Of a stretch of DNA of 64,000 nucleotides, positions 1 through 8,299 are shown one piece after another. The translations under genes and the position numbers were made by a program. The number at the start of each line of letters is the position of its first letter. Position 1 is the first letter of the stretch. Source of the stretch: Catalinimonas alkaloidigena (lineage in GTDB: Bacteria; Bacteroidota; Bacteroidia; Cytophagales; Cyclobacteriaceae); the NCBI RefSeq assembly GCF_029504655.1, contig NZ_JAQFIL010000001.1:7350001-7414000 (forward strand), given 5' to 3'. The notes below the pieces were generated by a model. The model was not told the origin of the DNA, did no database searches, and saw only the letters and a program-made list of their open reading frames with translations.

Positions 1-85
1 AGGGCTATACGACATCCATCCTGAGTTGAATTGATGATTAATTCATTACTCAACGGATTCTCGTTTAATTGTTATAAAATAAATA

Positions 86-111
86 CAAAAAGCTACCAAG
101 CAATAGGTAGC
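86..111 (-). terminator. Rho-independent terminator (distal)
   Basis: Read on the minus strand, GCTACC and GGTAGC form a 6-bp stem around an 8-base loop (arms at 92-97 and 106-111), followed directly by five T residues (87-91). It lies about 95 bases past the stop of the small basic protein at 207-296 and would act as a second stop behind the hairpin at 150-191. Confidence 0.5.
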
Positions 112-149
112 AAATTTGATGAAACATAAAAGCTAATGATAAGTACAAA

Positions 150-191
150 CAGCCTATCCGTGAAAAAATATTATTAAACATGGATAGGCTG
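150..191 (-). terminator. Hairpin, possible terminator of the mS38-like gene
   Basis: CAGCCTATCC (150-159) and GGATAGGCTG (182-191) form a perfect 10-bp stem with a 22-base AT-rich loop, 15 bases beyond the stop of the small minus-strand gene. The T tract after it is weak (TTTGTACTT), so it could instead protect the mRNA 3' end. Confidence 0.45.
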
Positions 192-206
192 ATTAGTAGC
201 ATTTTA

Positions 207-296
207 TTACTTCTTCTTATGTCTGTTTTTTCTCAGACGCTTTTTCCGTTTGTGAGTAGCGATCTTATGTCTTTTTCTTTTTTTACCGCAAGGCAT
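207..296 (-). CDS. Tiny basic AURKAIP1/COX24 (mS38-like) protein
   Basis: A 29-residue reading frame begins MPCGKKRKRHK and ends RHKKK. It consists almost entirely of Lys, Arg and His. This is the pattern of the very short AURKAIP1/COX24-domain proteins found across Bacteroidota, related to mitochondrial ribosomal protein mS38, so a role bound to the small ribosomal subunit is inferred from the family. It is easily missed because of its length. It follows the TPR and HU genes on the same strand, but a hairpin at 336-357 separates it from the TPR gene, so it is probably a separate transcript. The call rests on the family pattern; there is little alternative for such a composition. Confidence 0.8.
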   Translation of the reverse strand: MPCGKKRKRHKIATHKRKKRLRKNRHKKK

Positions 297-335
297 AATA
301 ATAATATTTTAAATGAAACAAATATTTTAAAGTGT

Positions 336-357
336 GCATGTGTATAATGACACATGC
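336..357 (-). terminator. Hairpin downstream of the TPR gene
   Basis: GCATGTGT (336-343) and ACACATGC (350-357) form a perfect 8-bp stem with a 6-base loop, starting 15 bases past the TPR gene's stop on the minus strand. The following sequence is only moderately T-rich. Confidence 0.5.
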
Positions 358-371
358 TTTATAAGATTATA

Positions 372-1193
372 TTATAATTGGTTTAAATATTCATCAACAC
401 TTGCCTGTACTGAAGGATCATCGTCCATCTCTTTTACACGTAAGAATTGTGTTTTCGCTTTTTCCTCCTGATTTGCTTCAAAATAACTTACGCCCAGTAA
501 AAACTGTGCTTGAAGATTAGCCGGATCAAGAGTTGTAAGCTTCTTAAACCTGTCTATTGCTTTATCATACTGTTGAGATTGCATAGACAACAGTCCCAGA
601 TTATATATGGCCAGTTCATTATTCTCATCCTCATCCAGTACTTCACGAAGCATCTGTATTCCCTGCATCGGGCTGGAAGATGAAACATAAGTCATCGCCA
701 TTTTGGCCTTTGCGTCAAGATCTGAAGGATCCTGCGCCCTTACCTTTTCATAAAAGTACCGGGCTTTTTCACCCATGCGTGCTGTCTTTTCAGCATCCAT
801 GGCGTAGGTGAAAGCCTCATAATATAAATCTGCTGCTTTGCGAAGATAAGCCAGAGTGGTTTCCACACTTGCCAGCTCTTCCGCATAAGAAGCCGCGCTA
901 TCATACTGATTAGCGGCAACGAAGCCGTCTATCAATGAATTCGCAAAATTAGTAAAATTTTCTGAATTTTTACTATCCTTATAAGCTTCTCTTAGCCTGG
1001 TGAGTTCAGTTTTCACTTCCTCAGGAACGGCATCAACATGCTCGGAACCTACTTCACCATCTTTTGCTTCCGTGTCTGCGGAAGCATTATTCATGTTCTC
1101 ACTTTCATTATCAACCACCACCTTAGGTAGCAGAAATAAAAGTAATACTGCGGCAATAGCCACGATACTCAGTATTACCTGCTTTTTTAACAT
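372..1193 (-). CDS. Membrane-anchored TPR protein
   Basis: A 273-residue protein with one N-terminal membrane helix (about residues 5-27), a charged, low-complexity linker to about residue 50, and tetratricopeptide repeats over roughly residues 105-273. The clearest repeat pair lies near the C-terminus (around LAIYNLGLLSMQSQQYDKAI and LQAQFLLGVSYFEANQEEKA). TPR arrays act as protein-binding scaffolds; the helix suggests a periplasm-facing domain held in the inner membrane. It lies 56 bases behind the HU gene on the same strand and may be cotranscribed with it. No enzymatic motif is visible and the partner is unknown. Confidence 0.8.
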   Translation of the reverse strand: MLKKQVILSIVAIAAVLLLFLLPKVVVDNESENMNNASADTEAKDGEVGSEHVDAVPEEVKTELTRLREAYKDSKNSENFTNFANSLIDGFVAANQYDSAASYAEELASVETTLAYLRKAADLYYEAFTYAMDAEKTARMGEKARYFYEKVRAQDPSDLDAKAKMAMTYVSSSSPMQGIQMLREVLDEDENNELAIYNLGLLSMQSQQYDKAIDRFKKLTTLDPANLQAQFLLGVSYFEANQEEKAKTQFLRVKEMDDDPSVQASVDEYLNQL

Positions 1194-1249
1194 GTCCTTA
1201 AATCAAATCGGAAATTACGCTTGGAGAACGATAAGAAAAGAGTGAAAGT

Positions 1250-1555
1250 TTAATTTGCTTCTATTTCTTTAAGCTTTTTGCTGTTTTTTACCTTTTCCTG
1301 GAAAACTTTAGAAGGCTTAAAACTAGGAACGTAGTGTTCATCAATGATAATAGCAGTATTTTTGGATATATTTCTACCAACTTTACGGGCTCTTTTTTTA
1401 TTGACAAAACTTCCAAACCCTCTGATGTAGATATTTTCACCACCGGACATAGAGTTTTTGACCACGCTAAAAAAAGCTTCAACGGTAGTGTAAACATCTG
1501 CCTTATCGATACCTGTTTTGTCAGCAATTTGCTGAACTACTTCTGCCTTTGTCAC
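1250..1555 (-). CDS. HU family DNA-binding protein
   Basis: A 101-residue HU/IHF-fold protein. Helices fill about residues 1-40, the turn-and-strand motif IRGFGSF sits at 44-50, and a basic arm RARKVGRN runs at 55-62. These proteins bind and bend the minor groove as dimers and compact the nucleoid. Residue 63, where HU and IHF normally carry the intercalating proline of the RNP motif, is isoleucine here (RNIS), and the C-terminus is extended with a Lys-rich tail. Similar divergent HU paralogues are common in Cytophagales. It is divergent from mutY across about 150 bases and precedes the TPR gene. Confidence 0.9.
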   Translation of the reverse strand: MTKAEVVQQIADKTGIDKADVYTTVEAFFSVVKNSMSGGENIYIRGFGSFVNKKRARKVGRNISKNTAIIIDEHYVPSFKPSKVFQEKVKNSKKLKEIEAN

Positions 1556-1706
1556 GTTCCTTAAAGATTTAAATGGATGAATGGAATTACAAACAAAATT
1601 TTTTCAAGCCGTAAAGTTAATGCTTCTACCTAAATTAGAAAATAAAAGAAATAAAATCTGATTACATGCCTGTAAATCTGTCACTTATGAGTTGTAAAAG
1701 AACATT

Positions 1707-2786
1707 TTGTTAAGCTTGGAAGTACATAATTTTTCTGAACAAATCATCCGATGGTACCGGCAGCACAAACGAGATCTACCTTGGCGAGATACTCAAGACC
1801 CTTACACCATATGGCTATCTGAAATTATTTTGCAACAAACCCGGGTCAAACAAGGGCTGCCTTATTTCTATCGTTTCATAGAGGCTTTTCCTACCGTTCT
1901 GGATCTGGCCAAAGCAGAGGAACAGGAAGTCTTGCGCTTATGGCAAGGGCTGGGGTATTACTCCAGAGCAAGAAATCTTCATAGCTGTGCTCAGACTATT
2001 GTAAGCGATTATCAGGCTAAATTCCCTCAGACTTATAATGAACTGATAAAACTTAAAGGAGTGGGCGCATATACAGCGGCTGCTATCGCTTCTTTTGCCT
2101 ACAATGAGACCGTAGCAGTAGTTGATGGCAATGTGTATAGAGTACTGTCAAGGGTATTTGGAGTAAAAGAAGATATTTTATCAAGCAAAGGGCAGAAAAA
2201 ATTTCAGCAACTTGCCAATACGCTGGTACCGGAAGGGCTAGCAGGTGAGTATAATCAGGCTATCATGGAGTTCGGGGCTTTACAGTGCACACCCAAGAGC
2301 CCGGCCTGTTTACTTTGTCCGGTAAATCAGCTTTGTTATGCCTACCAGCACAACAGGCAGCATGAACTGCCGGTGAAGATAAAAAAGGTAAAAGTGAAAA
2401 AACGTTACTTTTCTTACATAGTTTTGCGACGGGGTAATTTTTTGTACATGAAAAAACGCAGCGGGAAAGACATATGGCATGGACTATATGATTTTTACTT
2501 GGTAGAAAATAAGCATGTAATTGATGGTTTAGAAAATATAGACGATTTTTTGGTGACAGAAGTAATGACAAATACCAATCCTACTGTAGAAATGTCTGCA
2601 TTGTACAAGCACCAACTGACACATCAGCAGTTAGAAGTACGGTTTTTTACCTTAAATATGGAGAAAGGTAGCTTGGCAGATTCTTTGTTAACTGAGAAAG
2701 GACTTAGTGTATACAGTATTGAAGAGGTAAAGGGCTTGCCTAAGCCTATTTTAATTGATAAGTATTTGAGTGAAGTAATATTTTAG
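1707..2786 (+). CDS. mutY: A/G-specific adenine DNA glycosylase
   Basis: A 359-residue MutY that removes adenine mispaired with 8-oxoguanine in base-excision repair. Catalytic Glu39 lies in SEIILQQTRV, the helix-hairpin-helix LKGVGAYTAAA at about 116-126 is followed by Asp140 in VVDGNVYRV, and the 4Fe-4S cluster cysteines are C194, C201, C204 and C210 (C-X6-C-X2-C-X5-C). The C-terminal third is the NUDIX-like 8-oxoG recognition domain. No ATG precedes the conserved region; the frame opens with TTG at 1707, and TTG 1716 is an alternative. ssb follows at 40 bases, an order often seen in Bacteroidota together with gldE. Confidence 0.95.
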   Translation: MLSLEVHNFSEQIIRWYRQHKRDLPWRDTQDPYTIWLSEIILQQTRVKQGLPYFYRFIEAFPTVLDLAKAEEQEVLRLWQGLGYYSRARNLHSCAQTIVSDYQAKFPQTYNELIKLKGVGAYTAAAIASFAYNETVAVVDGNVYRVLSRVFGVKEDILSSKGQKKFQQLANTLVPEGLAGEYNQAIMEFGALQCTPKSPACLLCPVNQLCYAYQHNRQHELPVKIKKVKVKKRYFSYIVLRRGNFLYMKKRSGKDIWHGLYDFYLVENKHVIDGLENIDDFLVTEVMTNTNPTVEMSALYKHQLTHQQLEVRFFTLNMEKGSLADSLLTEKGLSVYSIEEVKGLPKPILIDKYLSEVIF

Positions 2787-2826
2787 TTAAATTGTAGTAA
2801 ACATACTTTTTAAAATAACTGACTGA

Positions 2827-3291
2827 ATGGCTGGAGTAAATAAAGTAATCCTATTAGGTAATCTGGGGGCAGACCCTGAAGTGAGACATCTGGAAAGTGG
2901 TTCTGTTGTAGCCAATATTAGTATTGCTACCTCAGAAGTATATACGAAGAACGGACAACGGATGGAGCAAACAGAATGGCATAAAGTAGAACTTTGGGAT
3001 AGGCTTGCTGAACTTTGCGAAAAATATCTTTCAAAGGGGAATACAGTTTATATAGAAGGAAAGATCAGAACAAATACCTATCAGGATAAAGAAGGCGTAA
3101 CCCGTTACGATAAGCGAATCAGAGCTACCAATATGACCTTTGTGGGCGGTAGAAATGAAGATACTGATACTGCTGACAGTAATAGCTATTCGCAAGGAGG
3201 AATGCCTTCGCAGCCTTCTGCCCCAACGCAGAAGAGAGAGGAAGCAATGCCTCAGCATAATGAGCAAGATACTGATGATCTGCCTTTTTAG
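2827..3291 (+). CDS. ssb: Single-stranded DNA-binding protein
   Basis: A 154-residue SSB. The OB fold covers about residues 1-110, beginning with VNKVILLGNLGADPEVR and containing the conserved TEWHKVELWDRLAE region. A disordered Gln/Ser/Pro-rich linker follows, then the acidic protein-interaction tip DTDDLPF. It coats single-stranded DNA and recruits replication and repair enzymes through the tip. It sits between mutY and gldE in the conserved mutY-ssb-gldE order. Confidence 0.96.
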   Translation: MAGVNKVILLGNLGADPEVRHLESGSVVANISIATSEVYTKNGQRMEQTEWHKVELWDRLAELCEKYLSKGNTVYIEGKIRTNTYQDKEGVTRYDKRIRATNMTFVGGRNEDTDTADSNSYSQGGMPSQPSAPTQKREEAMPQHNEQDTDDLPF

Positions 3292-3313
3292 TGTTTAATC
3301 AAAAAATATCACT

Positions 3314-4696
3314 TTGGAAGTATCTTTAGACGATCCGTACCCGGAACATTTCTTATTCATTCTGACGGACGTATTTTCTTCTTTTGGTTTGTTCTATACC
3401 GTTGTAGCTATCATTATCATTTTGTTGTTGTTTTGCTCAGCGATGATATCCGGGTCTGAGGTAGCTTTTTTTTCACTTACAGCGGATGAAGTAAGTGAGT
3501 GTAGAAATAGCAATAAAGGGGGTGATCAGCATATTGTAAGCTTACTGGATAAGCCAAAGCATCTCCTGGCTACTATTCTGATACTCAATAATCTGGTCAA
3601 CGTAGCTATTGTAACGCTTTCTACCTACGCTACCTGGCAGTATTTTGGTAAAACTACTGAAGGGCTGGTGGTAGTAGCTTTAACAGCAATTATCACGGTA
3701 GCTATCCTCTTTTTTGGAGAAATTCTTCCAAAACAATATGCCATACATCATTCTTTGGTCTTTGCAAAGAGAACTGCTGCGGTACTTGATTTTGCCAGCA
3801 CTCTTTTCAGGCCGTTTGCTACGCTGCTTATGTCATTGAGCAGTATAGTAGAAAAGCGACTTGAGAAGAAAGGGTATAATGTATCGGTAGATGAGCTGAA
3901 CCACGCATTAGAGATAACGACTAGCAACGAAATGACCACAGCAGAGGAAAAAGGCATACTAAAAGGTATTGTCAATTTCGGGACCCTCTCCGTGAAGCAG
4001 GTCATGCGTTCTCGCCTGGATATCACAGCCATAGATATTGAGATGGATTTTCACGATCTTATGGATAAGATCAATAAATGCGGTTATTCCCGCATCCCTA
4101 TTTACCGGGAAACTATTGATAATATTGAAGGTGTGCTTTACGTCAAAGACCTCCTCCCCTACCTGGATCACGAAGAAAGTTTTGAGTGGCAAAAGCTGTT
4201 ACACAAAGGCTTTTTTGTTCCCGAAAGCAAGAAAATTGACATGCTCCTCAAAGAGTTTCAGGATAAGCGGGTGCATATGGCAATTGTAGTGGATGAGTAC
4301 GGGGGGACTTCCGGTCTGATTACGCTCGAGGATATTATTGAGGAGATCGTTGGAGAAATTAATGATGAGTTTGACGATAATGATGTACATTATAACAAAC
4401 TGGATGACAATACCTATGTCTTTGAGGGGCGCACTTCGCTGAACGATTTCTGCAAGATAGTAGATGAAGATAGCGTGCTGTTTGATAGCGTGAAAGGTGA
4501 AAGTGAGTCTTTGGGAGGCTTGATATTAGAAATCCATTCTAAGCTACCCCGGGCAGGAGAAAAAATTTATTATGATAATTATGTATTTACAGTAGTAGCT
4601 GTAGATAATAAGCGAATTAAGAGGATCAGGGTTTTTAAAAAGCTGACCTCCGCACAACAAAAAAATAGTGTGGATACCTCTGTCAACCGACAATGA
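3314..4696 (+). CDS. gldE: Gliding motility-associated protein GldE (CorC/HlyC type)
   Basis: A 460-residue inner-membrane protein. An N-terminal hydrophobic DUF21/CNNM-like domain with several helices (first at about 25-45) leads to two CBS domains (about 215-340, including KQVMRSRLDITAID and DEYGGTSGLITLEDIIEEIVGE) and a C-terminal CorC/HlyC domain with the SLGGLILE motif. In Flavobacterium GldE is needed for gliding and type IX secretion together with GldD. The apparent start is TTG at 3314, 22 bases after ssb. The gldD gene that usually follows is not adjacent; an alpha/beta hydrolase occupies that place. Confidence 0.85.
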   Translation: MEVSLDDPYPEHFLFILTDVFSSFGLFYTVVAIIIILLLFCSAMISGSEVAFFSLTADEVSECRNSNKGGDQHIVSLLDKPKHLLATILILNNLVNVAIVTLSTYATWQYFGKTTEGLVVVALTAIITVAILFFGEILPKQYAIHHSLVFAKRTAAVLDFASTLFRPFATLLMSLSSIVEKRLEKKGYNVSVDELNHALEITTSNEMTTAEEKGILKGIVNFGTLSVKQVMRSRLDITAIDIEMDFHDLMDKINKCGYSRIPIYRETIDNIEGVLYVKDLLPYLDHEESFEWQKLLHKGFFVPESKKIDMLLKEFQDKRVHMAIVVDEYGGTSGLITLEDIIEEIVGEINDEFDDNDVHYNKLDDNTYVFEGRTSLNDFCKIVDEDSVLFDSVKGESESLGGLILEIHSKLPRAGEKIYYDNYVFTVVAVDNKRIKRIRVFKKLTSAQQKNSVDTSVNRQ

Positions 4697-4763
4697 TATG
4701 TTAAGCTGATAGGTATCTTCCTTATTTAGGTATGTACAGTACAGATTTAATTTTTTTACAGCT

Positions 4764-5534
4764 ATGGAATTGAATTACCGGAGCATGGGCGAAGGACAGC
4801 CCCTGATCATTTTGCACGGGATTTTTGGCACTTCAGATAACCTTCAAACTTTTGGAAAGCAACTTGCAGAGCAATATCAGGTTTTTTTGATAGATCAAAG
4901 AAACCATGGAGCCTCTCCTCATAGCGATGAGTTTAATTATGAAGTAATGGCAGAAGATCTATATGCATTCATAAAAAAACATAAGCTTGAAGAAGTAATA
5001 GTGCTGGGACACTCTATGGGAGGGAAAGTGGCCATGTTTTTTGCTGCTCAGTATCCAGAATTATTTGAAAAGCTGGTCGTAGTAGATATTGCTCCCCGGG
5101 CTTATCCTGTACATCATCAGCAAATACTGGAAGCATTGAGCGCGGTAAAAATAGATGAAATAAGCAGTAGAAAAGAAGCTGAAGAGCAAATGAAGCCTTA
5201 TATCGCTGACTTTGGAGTGCGCCAGTTTCTACTCAAGAATCTTAAAAGAAGCGATGATAATAAAGGGTTTGCCTGGAAACTCAACCTGCCGGTCATTAAG
5301 CATAATATTGAGCGAATAGGCGAAGGCTTGGATGAAAGTAAATATAAAGTTGAGAAGCCTACTCTATTTGTCAGGGGAGCTAAAAGTAACTACATCACAC
5401 AAGAGGATGAAAAACTGATTAAAGATATTTTTCCTTCTTCCAAAGTAGTTACTGTTGAGAATGCCGGTCACTGGGTGCACGCTGAGCAAACTGAAAAGCT
5501 TTTTCAGGAAGTAAGTAAATTTTTAGACTCTTAG
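4764..5534 (+). CDS. Alpha/beta-fold hydrolase (YbfF-like esterase)
   Basis: A 256-residue cytoplasmic alpha/beta hydrolase. The oxyanion strand motif ILHGIFGTSDN is at about 17-27, the nucleophile elbow GHSMGGK near residue 77, and the catalytic His in ENAGHWVHAE near the C-terminus. Length and motifs match the YbfF/acyl-CoA esterase type. The substrate cannot be read from the sequence. The stop overlaps the stop region of the convergent DUF2905 gene by a few bases. Confidence 0.85.
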   Translation: MELNYRSMGEGQPLIILHGIFGTSDNLQTFGKQLAEQYQVFLIDQRNHGASPHSDEFNYEVMAEDLYAFIKKHKLEEVIVLGHSMGGKVAMFFAAQYPELFEKLVVVDIAPRAYPVHHQQILEALSAVKIDEISSRKEAEEQMKPYIADFGVRQFLLKNLKRSDDNKGFAWKLNLPVIKHNIERIGEGLDESKYKVEKPTLFVRGAKSNYITQEDEKLIKDIFPSSKVVTVENAGHWVHAEQTEKLFQEVSKFLDS

Positions 5535-5761
5535 CCAAACTTTTTAATCAGATAGAAGATCAGGGATATAATTACACTCAGTATAATACTCGTAGCCAAA
5601 GGAAAGTAAAAAGTAAAGTTGTCTCGTTTGATAACAATATCTCCCGGAAGTTTTCCGATAGATGGAAAACGATCAGAAAAATAAACTACAACGCCTATCA
5701 CTACGATAATTAGGCCGAAGATGATCAAAAGCTTTCCCATTTGCTTAAAATTAGCTTGCAT
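5531..5761 (-). CDS. DUF2905 small membrane protein
   Basis: A 76-residue protein with two membrane helices joined by the conserved FPSIGKLPGDIVIKR loop that defines DUF2905. The function is unknown. The frame extends upstream to 5791, but that would overlap the divergent methylase gene starting at 5767; the ATG at 5761 (MQANF) avoids the overlap and leaves the normal family length. It ends convergently with the upstream hydrolase. Confidence 0.85.
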   Translation of the reverse strand: MQANFKQMGKLLIIFGLIIVVIGVVVYFSDRFPSIGKLPGDIVIKRDNFTFYFPLATSIILSVIISLIFYLIKKFG

Positions 5762-5766
5762 ATATA

Positions 5767-6504
5767 ATGGATAACAATAATATGACGGCATCTCACCAAA
5801 AGGTGGGAAAGGTTTATTTACTCCCTACTGTCATTGCTGATGACACAATTGAGCAGACATTACCACCTTCAGTAAAAGCCACTGCCAATAAACTAAAATA
5901 TTTCTTAGTAGAAAACGTGCGGACAGCTCGCAGGTTTTTGAGCGCTTTGGACATCGCAAAGCCTATACAGGACCTTCATTTCGAGGTATTGAATAAAAGA
6001 ACACCTGAAGAGGGGCTAAGCAAATTATTTTTGCCTGTTATGCAAGGAAATGACATAGGTATTATGTCTGAGTCAGGTTGTCCGGGAGTAGCTGACCCGG
6101 GAGCAATAGCTGTTAATTATGCCCATGAACAGAATATTGAAGTGGTACCTCTGGTTGGCCCTTCCTCATTCCTGCTGGCACTCATGGCTTCAGGCTTTAA
6201 TGGTCAGTCATTTGTATTTCATGGATATCTGCCAATAGATAGAGGGGAGCGGGCAAAAGTACTTAAACAACTTGAAAAACAAGCACAGGAGCGACATCAG
6301 ACACAAATGTTTATGGAAACGCCCTACCGTAATAATCAACTGCTGGAAGCTATCCTCAAAAATTGTAAAAACTCCACCAAACTTTGCATAGCAAAAGGGG
6401 TTACTAGTGCTAGTGAATATATAAAAACGATGAATATTCAGGCATGGAAAAGAAATAAGCCTGATTTACATAAAGTCCCTGCTGTCTTTTTAATGCATGC
6501 ATAA
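5767..6504 (+). CDS. RsmI-like SAM-dependent methyltransferase
   Basis: A 245-residue protein of the tetrapyrrole-methylase fold. It shows VYLLPTVIADDTIEQTLP at the N-terminus and the RsmI-like signature MSESGCPGVADPGA at about 98-111, followed by VVPLVGPSSFLLALMASG. RsmI 2'-O-methylates C1402 of 16S rRNA. Bacteroidota carry a shorter, divergent second member of this group, and this sequence resembles that form, so an rRNA substrate is likely but not shown. It lies 86 bases upstream of metK, which makes the methyl donor SAM. Confidence 0.8.
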   Translation: MDNNNMTASHQKVGKVYLLPTVIADDTIEQTLPPSVKATANKLKYFLVENVRTARRFLSALDIAKPIQDLHFEVLNKRTPEEGLSKLFLPVMQGNDIGIMSESGCPGVADPGAIAVNYAHEQNIEVVPLVGPSSFLLALMASGFNGQSFVFHGYLPIDRGERAKVLKQLEKQAQERHQTQMFMETPYRNNQLLEAILKNCKNSTKLCIAKGVTSASEYIKTMNIQAWKRNKPDLHKVPAVFLMHA

Positions 6505-6526
6505 ACCATATTAGTAGGCTATAAAG

Positions 6527-6556
6527 TTTTAGATTAAAGGGAAATGAATAAATTTG
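6527..6556 (+). promoter_or_regulatory. Candidate metK promoter
   Basis: TAAATTTG at 6549-6556 matches the Bacteroidota -7 element TAnnTTTG. A TTTT at 6527-6530 stands at the right spacing (18 bases) but is only a partial -33 element. The start codon is 34 bases downstream. No SAM riboswitch fold was recognised in the leader. Confidence 0.45.
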
Positions 6557-6590
6557 CAAAAGTTGTACATTAATAAATAAAATTTTTTTT

Positions 6591-7898
6591 ATGTCTTATC
6601 TATTTACTTCAGAATCAGTTTCTGAAGGTCACCCGGATAAAGTTGCGGACCAAATATCAGATGCTATTCTAGATGCTATGTTATCCCAGGATCCTAACTC
6701 CCGGGTAGCTTGTGAAACTTTCGTAACTACAGGTTTGGTAGTAGTAGGGGGAGAAGTCACTACAAACGCATATGTAGAGATTCCCGATGTGGTAAGGGAG
6801 ACTATTCGTAAGATTGGTTACAACAAAGATAATTATATGTTTGAGTCAAACTCCTGTGGTGTGATGGTGACTTTACACAGTCAGTCGCCTGACATCGCGC
6901 AGGGTGTTGACGAAGGAGACGATAAAGAACAAGGTGCAGGTGATCAGGGAATGATGTTTGGCTATGCTTCTAGAGAAACTCCCGAATATATGCCAATGGC
7001 TTTGGCATATTCTCACCGTCTAGTGCATGAACTGGCACGTATCAGAAAGGAAGAGCCTGAACTCATCCCTTACCTCAGGCCAGATGCTAAAGCACAGGTG
7101 ACCATTGAATATTCAGATGAAAAAACGCCTATCAGAGTACATACTGTAGTAGTCTCTACCCAACATGATGAGTTTGTCCTCCCTGAAAATGACAGTAAGC
7201 AGGCCAAGGCAGCCGCTCAGGATAAAATGCTCGCTCGCATCCGCGAAGATGTTATCAAGCATGTTGTAAAGAAAGTGATCCCTGCTGAAATGCTACAGGA
7301 CACTATTTTCCATATCAACCCTACTGGTAATTTCGTGATTGGCGGTCCACATGGTGATGCAGGCCTTACCGGAAGAAAAATTATTGTAGATACTTATGGC
7401 GGCAGAGGTGCACACGGTGGAGGCGCTTTCTCAGGAAAGGACTCCAGTAAAGTAGACCGCAGTGCAGCTTATGCGGCCCGTCACATAGCCAAGAACCTGG
7501 TAGCTGCGGGTGTAGCTGAAGAAGTCTTGGTACAGGTAGCCTACGCTATAGGGGTAGCAGAGCCCGTATCGCTTACTGTAGATACCTATGGAAAAGCTAA
7601 GGTAAATATGAGCGACGCGGAGATTGCTAAGATTACCCGAACTTTATTTGATATGCGCCCCAAAGCTATAGTAGAACGCCTGGGACTTAAGAACCCTATC
7701 TTTTCAAGTACCGCAGCCTACGGACATATGGGAAGAGAGTCATTCAAGGACTTTGTAGATGTAGAGTACATGGAGGTTAAAGAAGATGGAGATGTAAAAG
7801 AAACCTACATCAAAAAAGAGAAGAAAGAGGTAGATTTCTTTGGATGGGAAAAGCTTGATTATGTAGATAAAGTTAAGAGCGCGTTTGGCCTAGCTTAG
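6591..7898 (+). CDS. metK: S-adenosylmethionine synthetase
   Basis: A 435-residue methionine adenosyltransferase that makes SAM from methionine and ATP. Visible signatures are [20 protein letters not shown] at the N-terminus with the catalytic His, [12 protein letters not shown] (methionine and ATP binding), [20 protein letters not shown], and the C-terminal GHMGRE motif. The length exceeds that of E. coli MetK (384), partly through a Lys/Glu-rich C-terminal extension, as in other Bacteroidota. It ends in a strong bidirectional terminator shared with the convergent hpf operon. Confidence 0.97.
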   Translation: MSYLFTSESVSEGHPDKVADQISDAILDAMLSQDPNSRVACETFVTTGLVVVGGEVTTNAYVEIPDVVRETIRKIGYNKDNYMFESNSCGVMVTLHSQSPDIAQGVDEGDDKEQGAGDQGMMFGYASRETPEYMPMALAYSHRLVHELARIRKEEPELIPYLRPDAKAQVTIEYSDEKTPIRVHTVVVSTQHDEFVLPENDSKQAKAAAQDKMLARIREDVIKHVVKKVIPAEMLQDTIFHINPTGNFVIGGPHGDAGLTGRKIIVDTYGGRGAHGGGAFSGKDSSKVDRSAAYAARHIAKNLVAAGVAEEVLVQVAYAIGVAEPVSLTVDTYGKAKVNMSDAEIAKITRTLFDMRPKAIVERLGLKNPIFSSTAAYGHMGRESFKDFVDVEYMEVKEDGDVKETYIKKEKKEVDFFGWEKLDYVDKVKSAFGLA

Positions 7899-7920
7899 TA
7901 ATTAAAAATCTAGATTGCTT

Positions 7921-7956
7921 AAAAAAAGGATTCAGTACGCTGAATCCTTTTTTTTA
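7921..7956. terminator. Bidirectional terminator between metK and hpf
   Basis: AAAGGATTCAG and CTGAATCCTTT pair perfectly around a TACG tetraloop (7936-7939), with A7 before and T8 after the stem. Both strands therefore give a stem followed by a U tract, which suits the convergent genes on either side. Confidence 0.9.
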
Positions 7957-7972
7957 ACCTATATCAGTTTTT

Positions 7973-8281
7973 TTAATGAGAAGAAAGCTTGTCTTTATGC
8001 TTTAGCAGCTGCTTTTTTAGTGCTCCCACTGCTTTATCAGTAGCAGCTTCAAAGGAACTTTCCTGCTCTTTAACAAAAAGTTGATTTCCAGGAATATTCA
8101 ACTTTATTTCCACGATTTTATTATCAGTCGCTTCTCCATTCTCTAACTTAAGAAAGACTTCTCCATCAATGATCCTGTCATAAAAAGTCTCCAGCTTATT
8201 GGCTTTTTTCTGGATGAAATCAATGAGTTTCTGGTCTGCGTCGAAGTGGACGGAATGCGTTTGTAATTTCATAGGTTTCAA
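7973..8281 (-). CDS. hpf: Ribosome hibernation-promoting factor (HPF/RaiA/YfiA)
   Basis: A 102-residue short-type HPF. It has the family beta-alpha-beta-beta-beta-alpha pattern, opening with LQTHSVHFDADQKLIDFIQKK and ending in a Lys-rich helix (AVGALKKQLLKHKDKL). Such proteins bind the decoding centre of the 30S subunit in slow growth and inactivate or dimerise ribosomes. It is the last gene of the minus-strand rpsU-xer-hpf operon, 18 bases behind the recombinase, and links two ribosome-associated products in one transcript. Confidence 0.92.
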   Translation of the reverse strand: MKPMKLQTHSVHFDADQKLIDFIQKKANKLETFYDRIIDGEVFLKLENGEATDNKIVEIKLNIPGNQLFVKEQESSFEAATDKAVGALKKQLLKHKDKLSSH

Positions 8282-8299
8282 AATTTAAAAAAAAACTAA

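Larger units (their letters stand above)
1..206. other. Intergenic edge region with two minus-strand hairpins
   Basis: No convincing gene is visible at the left edge. The stretch is AT-rich and carries two hairpins, at 86-111 and 150-191, which are listed separately as possible terminators for the minus-strand genes reading leftward into this region. Confidence 0.5.

Noticed and set aside
6505..6590. A SAM riboswitch ahead of metK
   Set aside because: The leader is only about 86 bases and AT-rich; no SAM-type conserved core or pseudoknot was found.
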